Positions 42,740-50,692 of a stretch of 64,000 bases of DNA are shown here, in pieces. The DNA is from Aestuariibius insulae (GTDB lineage: Bacteria > Pseudomonadota > Alphaproteobacteria > Rhodobacterales > Rhodobacteraceae), in NCBI RefSeq assembly GCF_040783535.2, contig NZ_JBFONW020000005.1, positions 310,001-374,000 of the forward strand. The letters run 5' to 3'. Within the stretch, counting starts at the first letter, position 1, and each line of letters opens with the position of its first letter. The position numbers were made by a program, and so were the translations under genes. The notes beneath the pieces were generated by a model. That model saw only the letters and a list, made by a program, of their open reading frames with translations, did no database searches and was not told the origin of the DNA.

Positions 42740-43797
42740 TCGAAAAGGACGACCTGCGCGCCGCCGTCGCCGCAGGAGCCATCACCGAGGCGCAGGCCGC
42801 CCGAATCCTGACGCTTTCGGCCGAGCGCAAGGGACATCTGAGCGCCGCGCGCCCCGACGAGGAGCCTTTCGAGCTGTTCAAAGGGTTCAACGAGATCTTT
42901 ATCGTTGTCGGCCTCGTGATCCTCGCCGCAGGCTGGGCGGGCGTGTCCACCGCCGCCGCGCTGACCGGGTTCAACAACGTCTTCGGCCTGATCGTCGCGC
43001 GCAGCCTTGTCGCCGCCGGGATCATCTGGGCGCTGTCGGAATATTTCATCCGCCGCCGCCGGATGGTGGCCCCGGCGATCACGCTGACGATCTTCTGGGC
43101 GCTCAATACGACGCTGGGCTTTTCGGCCTCCTATGCCGAGCCATTCATGGTCGCGCAGCAGGACTGGTCGAGCACGATCATTCCGCTGGCGCTCGCCTCG
43201 GGGGCGCTGCTGCTTTATTGGGTGCGGTTCCGCGTGCCCTTCGCGCTTGCTTTGGTCGCGATCGGGATCTTCATCCTGATCACTGTGTCATTGGCCGTGC
43301 AGGCGGGCGATCCGGGAGAGATTTCGGATCTTTTCCTCCTTTCCTCCGAAGGGCCCTTCGCGCTGGCGACGCTGCTCTTCGGGGTCGGTGTTTTCGCGGT
43401 CGCCATGTGGTTCGACATGTCCGACCCGCACCGCGTCACCCGGCGGGCCTCGAACGGGTTCTGGCTGCATGTGGTGGCGGCGCCCGCCATCGTGAACACC
43501 GTCGCGCTGACGCTCATCACCAGCGAGGCGCCGGGCGCACGGCTCGCTCTGGTGGTCTTCCTTGGAGCGCTCGCTCTCGTGGCCATCGTGATCGACCGCC
43601 GCTCCTTCCTGATCGCAGCGGTCGGCTATGTCGTGGCCCTCAGCGCCCAGCTCGAGGAAGGCATGGGCATCGCCACGCTCATCCTGCTGCTCGGGGTGGT
43701 GCTGGTCTTGCTGGGAGCCTTCTGGGAGAGGATCCGAGGTGTCCTGATGGGAATGCTGCCGTTCCTGCCAAGGGCAAAGCTGCCGCCGGTGGGGTGA
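42736..43797 (+). CDS. Polytopic membrane protein of unknown function
   Basis: This 353-residue protein begins with a short cytosolic helix ('IEKDDLRAAVAAGAITEAQAARILTLSAERKGH', similar to the N-terminal start of DUF2157 proteins) and then about ten hydrophobic helices, such as 'IFIVVGLVILAAGWAGVSTAAALTGF', 'IIPLALASGALLLYWVRFRVPFALALVAIGIFILITV' and 'TLILLLGVVLVLLGAFWERIRGVLMGML'. I know no function. Its start overlaps the hslV stop (ATGA), so it is cotranscribed with hslV. The next 890 bases up to hslU contain the AT-rich island. Confidence 0.82.
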   Translation: MIEKDDLRAAVAAGAITEAQAARILTLSAERKGHLSAARPDEEPFELFKGFNEIFIVVGLVILAAGWAGVSTAAALTGFNNVFGLIVARSLVAAGIIWALSEYFIRRRRMVAPAITLTIFWALNTTLGFSASYAEPFMVAQQDWSSTIIPLALASGALLLYWVRFRVPFALALVAIGIFILITVSLAVQAGDPGEISDLFLLSSEGPFALATLLFGVGVFAVAMWFDMSDPHRVTRRASNGFWLHVVAAPAIVNTVALTLITSEAPGARLALVVFLGALALVAIVIDRRSFLIAAVGYVVALSAQLEEGMGIATLILLLGVVLVLLGAFWERIRGVLMGMLPFLPRAKLPPVG

Positions 43798-44640
43798 AAT
43801 GTGAATGATCTAAATAGACTTCAGGTTGCATAAAAATACCAACATCTTTTACTTCGCAAGCAATGACTGGTGCTAACTACAACCGCCGGTCAATTGTTCT
43901 TTTGATACTTTAAAAATTTGGCTACTTCATGGCATAGGAATTGCCAACCGATCTTAAAACAAGCCGGATACAGACTAATAGAGTGTAACGACAACCTCAG
44001 CATTCTTTGCAAGCTCGATGACTTCCTCGTTTGAAACGGCTTCACCAGAAGTATGCATCTTCCACTGTATATTTCCGTTTTTTGGGTACTGCCTAGAAGC
44101 AAGGCGATCCATATTAACTTTTAGAATTTCAGCCTTCCGGATAGCTGACTCTTTGTCCGAAGCCACAACGAAAACCGTAACAATTTTATATGCATAAGCC
44201 ATCATTCCAATTCGATAGATCGATAATGTCTGCTCTTCATACTCTGTTTCATCAAGTTGAGGGATACCGACGATGATTACAGGCTTTCCAATGCGTAAAT
44301 TCATCGCCGTCTGATAGTTTGAAGATCCCCATAAAATATTCTGCGAGATCTTCAGTACTGCCTCAAGATCCGCAAGAAAGCTAGCGGCTGCGAGTGACGT
44401 TGTCACAGCCAAACTTTTGAATTTTGGCGTCATAATATGTTCGATCCCAAATTTCTAAAGGCGATCTAAGGAGAAGCAAGTCGCTCCATTACTACCCAAA
44501 TTTTTCCTACATAATAGCCAATCGTAAGACGCCGAGCCCTGACCGGTATGGAAGCTAAGCTAACCTTTTCGATGGTTGCTAATAATCCTGTCGCCAAGGT
44601 CCGGAAAGTCTCTCAAGCCCCCTCACCCCCCGTTGCGTTT
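43798..44640. other. AT-rich island between the hsl genes
   Basis: The base composition falls sharply after 43797, with many A/T runs (for example 'TTTAAAAATTTGGC' and 'CATAATAGCC'), and returns to high GC from about 44600. It carries one minus-strand gene of 152 residues (43975-44433) and no second credible gene. No tRNA, integrase or clear direct repeat was seen at its edges. It looks like a recent insertion. Confidence 0.7.
43975..44433 (-). CDS. Hypothetical protein on AT-rich island
   Basis: This 152-residue protein has no family I recognise. The N-terminus MTPKFKSLAVTTSLAAASFL could be a weak signal or amphipathic helix. It continues with 'LKISQNILWGSSNYQTAMNLRIGKPVIIVG', 'YRIGMMAYAYKIVTVFVVASDKESAIRKAEILKVNMDRLA' and ends 'NEEVIELAKNAEVVVTLY'. 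It is Lys-rich and uses A/T-ending codons, unlike every neighbour, which points to horizontal transfer. There is no strong ribosome site before ATG 44433. A chance frame is unlikely given its length and stop-rich surroundings. No function is claimed. Confidence 0.6.
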   Translation of the reverse strand: MTPKFKSLAVTTSLAAASFLADLEAVLKISQNILWGSSNYQTAMNLRIGKPVIIVGIPQLDETEYEEQTLSIYRIGMMAYAYKIVTVFVVASDKESAIRKAEILKVNMDRLASRQYPKNGNIQWKMHTSGEAVSNEEVIELAKNAEVVVTLY

Positions 44641-44688
44641 TCCGCCCACATCCCTATCTCTGGCGCACCCAGTCAGACGAAGGCCCTC

Positions 44689-45990
44689 ATGACAGACCTC
44701 ACCCCCCGCGAGATCGTTTCGGAACTCGACCGCTTTATCATCGGGCAGGCGGATGCCAAACGCGCGGTGGCCGTGGCGCTGCGCAATCGCTGGCGGCGCA
44801 AGCAGCTGCCCGACGATCTGCGTGAGGAGGTCTATCCCAAGAACATCCTGATGATCGGTCCCACCGGCGTCGGCAAGACCGAGATCTCTCGGCGTCTGGC
44901 CAAGCTGGCGCGCGCGCCTTTCATCAAGGTCGAGGCGACCAAGTTCACCGAGGTTGGTTATGTCGGACGCGACGTCGAACAGATCGTCCGCGATCTGGTC
45001 GATACCGCGATCCTTCAAACCCGCGAGCATATGCGCGAGGACGTCAAGGCTAAGGCCCACAAGGCCGCCGAAGAGCGCGTGATCGAGGCCATCGCAGGCG
45101 ATCAGGCGCGGGACGGGACGCGCGAGATGTTCCGCAAGAAGCTCAAGGCGGGCGAGCTTGATGATACGATGATCGAGCTTGAGGTCGCTGATACCTCGAA
45201 CCCGATGCAGGGGCTCGAGTTGCCCGGTCAACCCGGCCAGATGGGGATGATGAATATCGGCGACATCTTCGGCAAGGCGTTCCAACGGACGGTCAAGAAG
45301 CGCCTGACCGTCGCGGCGAGCTATGAGCTGCTGATCTCGGAAGAGGCGGACAAGCTGCTCGATGACGAGACGGTGAACCGCGCGGCGCTCGAGGCGGTGG
45401 AGCAGAACGGGATCGTCTTTCTCGACGAGATCGACAAGGTCGCCGTCCGATCCGAGACGCGGGGCGGTGATGTCAGCCGCGAAGGCGTGCAGCGGGATCT
45501 GCTGCCGCTGATCGAAGGCACGACCGTTTCGACCAAGCACGGGCCGGTCAAGACGGACCATATCCTCTTTATCGCGTCGGGGGCGTTCCACATCGCCAAG
45601 CCGTCGGACCTGCTGCCCGAGCTTCAGGGCCGCCTGCCGATCCGGGTCGAGCTGCGCGCGCTGACGGAAGCCGATTTCGTCCGCATCCTGACCGAGACGG
45701 ACAATGCGCTGACCCGTCAATACACCGCCCTGATGGGCACCGAGGAGGTGACAGTCAACTTCACCGATGACGGGATCGCCGCCTTGGCCCGCATCGCCGC
45801 CGAGGTGAACGAAGCGGTCGAGAATATCGGCGCGCGTCGGCTTTATACCGTGCTCGAGCGGGTGTTCGAGGATCTGTCCTTCAGCGCACCCGACCGGTCC
45901 GGCGATGCGGTCGCGGTGGATGCCGATTTTGTCGAGGCGCATCTTGGCGAGCTGTCCCGCTCCACCGATCTAAGCCGCTACGTGCTCTGA
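44689..45990 (+). CDS. hslU: ATP-dependent protease ATPase subunit HslU (ClpY)
   Basis: This 433-residue AAA+ unfoldase feeds substrates into HslV. It starts MTDLTPREIVSELDRFIIGQ and has Walker A GPTGVGKT at 57-64, the pore loop 'KVEATKFTEVGYVGRDVEQIV', Walker B 'GIVFLDEIDKVA' and sensor regions 'ILFIASGAFHIAKPSDLLPELQGRLPIRVEL'. The C-terminal 'YVL' tail inserts into HslV. The frame stays open 47 codons upstream into the AT-rich boundary, but that stretch has no similarity and a mixed composition, so ATG 44689 is used. It has AAGG upstream. Confidence 0.97.
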   Translation: MTDLTPREIVSELDRFIIGQADAKRAVAVALRNRWRRKQLPDDLREEVYPKNILMIGPTGVGKTEISRRLAKLARAPFIKVEATKFTEVGYVGRDVEQIVRDLVDTAILQTREHMREDVKAKAHKAAEERVIEAIAGDQARDGTREMFRKKLKAGELDDTMIELEVADTSNPMQGLELPGQPGQMGMMNIGDIFGKAFQRTVKKRLTVAASYELLISEEADKLLDDETVNRAALEAVEQNGIVFLDEIDKVAVRSETRGGDVSREGVQRDLLPLIEGTTVSTKHGPVKTDHILFIASGAFHIAKPSDLLPELQGRLPIRVELRALTEADFVRILTETDNALTRQYTALMGTEEVTVNFTDDGIAALARIAAEVNEAVENIGARRLYTVLERVFEDLSFSAPDRSGDAVAVDADFVEAHLGELSRSTDLSRYVL

Positions 45991-46058
45991 CCTTATCTCG
46001 ACAGGTGAGGACGGGGCGGATAGTCAGGGATCGACTTTCCCCGTCCCGGATCTGACCC

Positions 46059-47153
46059 ATGTTCCGCGTCCTGTCCTTGCTGTGTCTCATCGGCCTGATC
46101 GGCTGCGCGCCGCGGGCGACGCTGACCTCCTTTGCCGGGCCCACACCGGGGGCCGAGCGGCAGGTCTTTATCGGCACGACGCGACCACTGGTATCGGCGA
46201 TACAGGCGGCAGAGGATCGCGCGGCGAGCCTCTCCTTCGCATCCGTGACCCTGTCGATCCCGCCCGAGCGGCGGTTGGGCGAGATCCCCGTCAACCCGCG
46301 CGAGCCCGATCCAATGCGGGACATCGTCGTCACCCAAAGCCAGCGGTTCGCTGAGGCGCCCGAATTCCGGGCCGGACTGTCGCAGGCTTTAGCCGCCTAT
46401 CCGGAAGGACGGCGCGAGGCGGTCATCTACGTGCACGGCTTCAACAATACCTATGACGAGGGGGTGATCCGGATCGCGCAGCTGGCCCATGACCTGCAGA
46501 TCGACGGGGTCGCGGTCCACTATGCCTGGCCCAGTCAGGGGTGGGTTCTGGGATATGGGCATGACCGGGAAAGCGCGCTGTTCGCCCGTGACGGGCTGCA
46601 AGCGCTGATAGAGGAGGTCCACGCGGCGGGAGCCGACCGGATCGTGCTGGTCGCGCATTCGATGGGCGCTTTGATCTCGGTCGAGGTGATGCGCCAGATG
46701 GACATCGCCCGTCCGGGCCGGTCGCGGCATATGCTGTCCGGGGTTCTTTTGATCTCGGCCGATATCGACCCGGATGTCTTTGTCTCGCAGCTTGCGCGGA
46801 TCGACCCCGTGCCCGAGCCATTCGTGCTGTTCGTCTCGCAGCGGGACCGCGCGCTGCGGCTGTCGGCCCGGTTGAATGGATCGCCACGCCGGATCGGCAA
46901 TCTGGGCGATATCGAACCGCTCGCCGATCTGCCGATCACGGTCGTTGACCTCTCCGCCGAGGCGGGGTCGACGGATCATTTCGCGGCAGGCAATTCGGCG
47001 GTTCTGCTTGGCCTTTTCTCGCGGATCCGGGACATTAACGATGCCTTCTCGGGCGACCGGGCGGGGCGGGCCGGGCTTTTTCCCGGAACGGTGCTGACCA
47101 TCCGCAACGCGACCGAGATCGTGCTGTCTCCGGGGGGCGCGCTGTCCAACTGA
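46059..47153 (+). CDS. DUF900-type alpha/beta hydrolase lipoprotein
   Basis: This 364-residue protein starts MFRVLSLLCLIGLIGCAPRA with lipobox LIGC (Cys16), so it is a lipoprotein. The domain shows 'QVFIGTTRPLV', 'EAVIYVHGFNNTYDEGVIRIAQLAHDLQIDGVAVHYAWPSQG' and the nucleophile elbow 'VLVAHSMGALISVEVM' with Ser201. This is the alpha/beta-hydrolase family often called DUF900. A late 'AGSTDHFAAGNSAV' may hold the His. The substrate is unknown. It may process envelope components, which is inference. Confidence 0.88.
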   Translation: MFRVLSLLCLIGLIGCAPRATLTSFAGPTPGAERQVFIGTTRPLVSAIQAAEDRAASLSFASVTLSIPPERRLGEIPVNPREPDPMRDIVVTQSQRFAEAPEFRAGLSQALAAYPEGRREAVIYVHGFNNTYDEGVIRIAQLAHDLQIDGVAVHYAWPSQGWVLGYGHDRESALFARDGLQALIEEVHAAGADRIVLVAHSMGALISVEVMRQMDIARPGRSRHMLSGVLLISADIDPDVFVSQLARIDPVPEPFVLFVSQRDRALRLSARLNGSPRRIGNLGDIEPLADLPITVVDLSAEAGSTDHFAAGNSAVLLGLFSRIRDINDAFSGDRAGRAGLFPGTVLTIRNATEIVLSPGGALSN

Positions 47154-47255
47154 GGACGTCCGGTTGATCTTGTGCAATTGATCCCGAACAAAGAGGCAGG
47201 ACCTGCGTTGGACTGGTAACGGACCACGCATCACGCCTGTTGAAGGAGATCCAGA

Positions 47256-47864
47256 ATGACCGAGGACAAACCCGCCGGGGCCGGGCGCGCGATTGAAGCG
47301 GCCGCCCGCCGCATGGCCGACCGGACCGCTCCGCCTGCCGCGACGCAGGACGCATCTGCGCCGAAGGCGAAGGCCAGCCCGCGTCCCGAAGCGTCCAAGC
47401 CGAAGATGCCCCCTGCTGGGGTAACGCTCAAACCTGCCGCTGCTTCAAACGCAGAGGTGGCGCCCGCGAAACCCAAGGCCAAGGGGAGTCCGCAAAAACC
47501 CAAGGCACCGGCGACGAAGACCAAAGCAAGTCAGAAGCCCGCACCGGCCAAATCAGCACCTGCTATCAAGCCAACCCCCGCTCTGACGCCAAAAGACATC
47601 GCAAGCGCGGCGGCCGCACCAAAGGCCAAAGCGAAAGCTCCCGCGCAAAAGCCTGCCGCTAAGACACCCGCAAAAGCCGTCGCGAAGGCGCCTGAAGCGG
47701 TGGCCAAGGCGATCAAGACGCAAGCTCCCGCACCGGCCTCGAAACGCGCGACGCCCGCCGCCGAGAAGATGATCGCCGCCACGACTAAGACCCAGAAGGC
47801 AGCCAACGCCGCCGCCAGCAAGACGCGGGCTTCCGCAAAACCGGGCAAGACGCCCAAGGGATAA
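47256..47864 (+). CDS. Lys/Ala/Pro-rich histone H1-like protein
   Basis: This 202-residue protein is almost entirely low-complexity: repeated blocks such as 'APKAKASPRPEASKPK', 'KPKAKGSPQKPKAPATKTKAS', 'APKAKAKAPAQKPAAKTPAKAVAKAP' and 'AASKTRASAKPGKTPKG'. That composition resembles the C-terminal tail of histone H1 and the alanine/lysine-rich DNA-binding proteins of bacteria (AlgP and Hc1 types). Only the first 25 residues ('MTEDKPAGAGRAIEAAARRM') look ordered. DNA compaction is the natural guess; a phasin-like or cell-wall role also fits. GAAGGAGATCCAG gives a strong ribosome site. Confidence 0.8.
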   Translation: MTEDKPAGAGRAIEAAARRMADRTAPPAATQDASAPKAKASPRPEASKPKMPPAGVTLKPAAASNAEVAPAKPKAKGSPQKPKAPATKTKASQKPAPAKSAPAIKPTPALTPKDIASAAAAPKAKAKAPAQKPAAKTPAKAVAKAPEAVAKAIKTQAPAPASKRATPAAEKMIAATTKTQKAANAAASKTRASAKPGKTPKG

Positions 47865-47909
47865 CGCCGCCTCTGTCCTTTCGTCCGGCGACAGGGCAGA
47901 GAGCGGGAC

Positions 47910-49127
47910 ATGGCCCGGCTCTCTTTTCTTGCGCGCAACGCCCCGTTCCTAGGGGCAGGCGCGCTTTTGACTTTCGGGTCGAGCTTTGGGCAGACCTTCT
48001 TCATCTCCATCTTTGCCGAAGAGATCCAGGACGGCTTCGGCCTGTCCCATGGCGGCTGGGGCTTGCTTTATACGGCGGCGACGACCCTTTCGGCCATCGC
48101 TGTCGTCTGGGCAGGCGGGCTGACCGACCGGTTCCGCGTTCGCGCCCTGGGCCTTTGGGTCATCCCGCTTCTGGCGGGCGCCTGCCTTCTGATGGCCGTG
48201 GCACCGGGCCTCTGGACGCTGGGCGCCGCGATTTTTCTGCTGCGCTTTGCCGGACAGGGTATGATGAGCCATATCGGGCGCGTCGCCATCGCCCGGTGGT
48301 TCATTGCCACTCGCGGAAAGGCTCTTTCGGTGGCGAACCTCGGCTTCTCCTTCGGCGAAGCGGTGCTCCCGATCCTCTTTGTCGCTCTTCTGGCCCGGTA
48401 TGACTGGCGGCTCCTCTGGGCGGCCTGCGCGTTGGCGGTGCTGCTGCTTCTGCCGGTGCTCCTGCGCCTTTTGCGGCTGGAACGGGTGCCCCAACACGCC
48501 GCGGAGGAGGAGAGCAGCAGCGGGCTCGGGGCGCGCCACTGGACCCGCCCCGAGGTCCTGCGTCACCGTCTGTTCTGGCTGATTATCCCGGCGCTTCTAG
48601 GGCCTCCGGCCTTCGGGACAGCCTTCTTCTTCCAGCAGGTCCACTATGCCGAGATCAAGGGCTGGAGCCATCTCGACCTCGTCGCCCTCTTTCCGCTTTA
48701 TACGGCGGTTGCGACCGGCTCGATGCTGGTGTCCGGCGTGCTGATCGACCGGATCGGGGCGCTCCGCCTCATGCCGATCATGCAGGTTCCCTTCATCGCG
48801 GCGTTTCTGCTTTTCGCGCTGGTCGAGACACCGGCCTCAGCGGCCTTTGCCATCGCGATTTTCGGGCTGTCGACCGGCGCGATGGCAACCGTTCCGGCTT
48901 CCTTCTGGGCCGAGGCCTATGGCACACGGCATCTTGGCGCGATCAAGGCGATGTCGGTGGCGATCATGGTCTTCGGGTCGGCCATCGGGCCGGGCCTGAC
49001 CGGTGTGCTGATCGATGCGGGCCTCGGCCTAGAAACGCAGATGATCGGGATGTCGGTCTTCTTCGCGGTAGCGGGGATCCTGTCCGCCCTCGGCATCGCT
49101 GGGGCGCGCCGCTCTAGCGGGCCCTGA
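47910..49127 (+). CDS. MFS transporter
   Basis: This 405-residue inner-membrane protein has about twelve hydrophobic helices in two halves. Between helices 2 and 3 it has 'VVWAGGLTDRFRVRALG', the 'GxLTDRxRxR' loop of the major facilitator family. The central loop is 'LRLERVPQHAAEEESSSG', and the second half repeats 'VLIDRIGALRLMP'. It probably exports or imports a small molecule; the substrate is unknown. The gene ends 14 bases into the convergent trhO gene. Confidence 0.9.
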   Translation: MARLSFLARNAPFLGAGALLTFGSSFGQTFFISIFAEEIQDGFGLSHGGWGLLYTAATTLSAIAVVWAGGLTDRFRVRALGLWVIPLLAGACLLMAVAPGLWTLGAAIFLLRFAGQGMMSHIGRVAIARWFIATRGKALSVANLGFSFGEAVLPILFVALLARYDWRLLWAACALAVLLLLPVLLRLLRLERVPQHAAEEESSSGLGARHWTRPEVLRHRLFWLIIPALLGPPAFGTAFFFQQVHYAEIKGWSHLDLVALFPLYTAVATGSMLVSGVLIDRIGALRLMPIMQVPFIAAFLLFALVETPASAAFAIAIFGLSTGAMATVPASFWAEAYGTRHLGAIKAMSVAIMVFGSAIGPGLTGVLIDAGLGLETQMIGMSVFFAVAGILSALGIAGARRSSGP

Positions 49128-49989
49128 CCCGCTGCAGATGCCGCTCGCGGTAGCGGCCCTTATCCGCCTCACTGGTGACATGCGCGCAGCGATGGCAGGC
49201 CACCCCCTCCTCGTAATCGGGGTGCTGCGTATCGCCGGTCTCGAGCGGTTTGCGGCACCCATAACATAGCAAATGCCCCGTCGGCTCGAGCCCGTGACCC
49301 ACCGCGACCCGTTGGTCGAAGACGAAGCAGCCGCCGTGCCAGAGGCTCTCCTCCTCGGGGACCGTTTCGAGGTATTTGAGGATCCCGCCATCGAGATGGA
49401 CGACATCCTCCACCCCCTGCCTGATCAGGTAGCTCGTGGATTTCTCGCAGCGAATGCCTCCCGTGCAGAACATCGCGACCCGCTTGCCGGCGAAGCGATC
49501 CGCATTCTCGGCCCACCAGTCCGGAAAGTCGCCGAAGGCCTCGGTCTGCGGATCGACCGCGCCGTCAAAGCTGCCGATGGCCACCTCATAGGCGTTGCGC
49601 GTATCGATCACGACTGTACCGGGATCGCGGATCACATCATTCCACTCCTCCGCCGCGACATGCCGCCCGACGCTGGCGCGCGGGTCGACATCGGGCTGTC
49701 CCATCGTCACGATCTCGCGCTTGAGCCGCACCTTCAGCCGCCCGAAGGGCATCGCTTCGGTCTGACTTTCCTTCCAGCTGAGCGGCGTGTCCCCGGCAAT
49801 CCCGGCCAGGACCGTCTTTGCCGCATCGATAGCCTCGCGTGTCCCTGCAATCGTGCCGTTCAGTCCTTCGGGCGCGACCAGAAGCGTGCCGCGCAGCCCC
49901 AGCGGCTCGAACGCGGCGGCGACACGCGCCCGCACGGCGGCGGGGTCGGTAACAGGCAGAAAAGCATAAAGGGCGGCCACGATGATCAT
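49114..49989 (-). CDS. trhO: tRNA uridine(34) hydroxylase TrhO
   Basis: This 291-residue rhodanese-like enzyme hydroxylates uridine-34 of tRNAs to make 5-hydroxyuridine, the precursor of cmo5U-type modifications. It has an N-terminal RNA-binding domain ('LYAFLPVTDPAAVRARVAAAFEPLGLRGTLLVAPEGLNGTIAG') and a rhodanese domain with 'VIDTRNAYEVAIGSFDGAV' and the active loop CTGGIRCEKST with Cys. A C-terminal zinc-type CxxC...CxxC segment ('LLCYGCRKPL', 'GVACHRCAHV') is present. ATG 49989 begins 'MIIVAALYAFL'; the extra codons upstream are not conserved-looking. Confidence 0.94.
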   Translation of the reverse strand: MIIVAALYAFLPVTDPAAVRARVAAAFEPLGLRGTLLVAPEGLNGTIAGTREAIDAAKTVLAGIAGDTPLSWKESQTEAMPFGRLKVRLKREIVTMGQPDVDPRASVGRHVAAEEWNDVIRDPGTVVIDTRNAYEVAIGSFDGAVDPQTEAFGDFPDWWAENADRFAGKRVAMFCTGGIRCEKSTSYLIRQGVEDVVHLDGGILKYLETVPEEESLWHGGCFVFDQRVAVGHGLEPTGHLLCYGCRKPLETGDTQHPDYEEGVACHRCAHVTSEADKGRYRERHLQRVRAR

Positions 49990-50087
49990 CGGCGCGTCTC
50001 CTAGCGCCAAACGCGGCCCGGCGCAAAGCCCGGTTGACAGATGAGCGCGCCGGACCCACACCTCCAGGGGGTCAAAGAGGATGCGGG

Positions 50088-50684
50088 ATGACCGACGCGC
50101 TGATCGTCATCGATATTCAAAACGATTTCTGCCCCGGCGGCGCGCTTGCTGTTCCCGATGGAGATCAGGTCATCGGCCGTGTCAACGCCATGATGTCCGA
50201 GAGCGGATCGGTCATCCTGACGCAGGACTGGCACCCCGAGGAGCATCTGTCCTTCGCCTCCAATCATCCCGGCGCCGCGGCCTATGACATGACCGAAATG
50301 CCCTATGGCCCGCAGGTTCTCTGGCCCGATCACTGCATCATCGGCACACCGGGCGCTGAGTTTCATCCTGATCTCAGAACCGACCGTGCCGATCTGATCA
50401 TCCGCAAGGGTTTCCAAGCGCAGATCGACAGCTATTCGGCCTTTCTGGAGAACGATCACAAGACGCCGACAGGTCTGCATGGATATCTGCAGACGCGCGG
50501 TCTGAAAAAGCTCACCATCGTCGGGCTCGCCTTTGATTTCTGCGTTCTCTATTCCGCGCTCGATGCCGTGACGCTTGGCTATGAGGTGACGGTGATCGAA
50601 GGGGCCTGCCGGTCGATCGATCTGGACGGATCGCGGGAAGCGGCGCTCACCGGATTGCGCAAATCCGGCGTGACGCTGGCCTGA
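50088..50684 (+). CDS. pncA: Nicotinamidase
   Basis: This 198-residue isochorismatase-fold enzyme converts nicotinamide to nicotinate for NAD recycling. The triad is visible: Asp9 in 'LIVIDIQNDFCPGGAL', Lys in 'ADLIIRKGFQAQIDSYSAF' and catalytic Cys152 in 'IVGLAFDFCVLYSALDAV'. The zinc ligands are in 'DWHPEEHLSFASNHPG'. The length and order match PncA. ATG 50088 has GAGG upstream. The gene is divergent from trhO with a 98-base gap. Confidence 0.95.
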   Translation: MTDALIVIDIQNDFCPGGALAVPDGDQVIGRVNAMMSESGSVILTQDWHPEEHLSFASNHPGAAAYDMTEMPYGPQVLWPDHCIIGTPGAEFHPDLRTDRADLIIRKGFQAQIDSYSAFLENDHKTPTGLHGYLQTRGLKKLTIVGLAFDFCVLYSALDAVTLGYEVTVIEGACRSIDLDGSREAALTGLRKSGVTLA

Positions 50685-50692
50685 CCCGGTCG

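Noticed and set aside
42711..43808. 365-codon frame overlapping the membrane protein after hslV
   Set aside because: Arg-rich shadow frame of the polytopic membrane protein, which has real hydrophobic helices.
43890..44102. 70-codon minus-strand frame on the AT-rich island
   Set aside because: Overlaps the 3' half of the 152-residue gene in another frame and has no start signal.
44548..44688. 47-codon N-terminal extension of HslU
   Set aside because: Lies on the AT-rich boundary, has no similarity to HslU, and the normal family start is at 44689.
44623..45942. 439-codon antisense frame over hslU
   Set aside because: Complement of a highly conserved gene; no recognisable motif.
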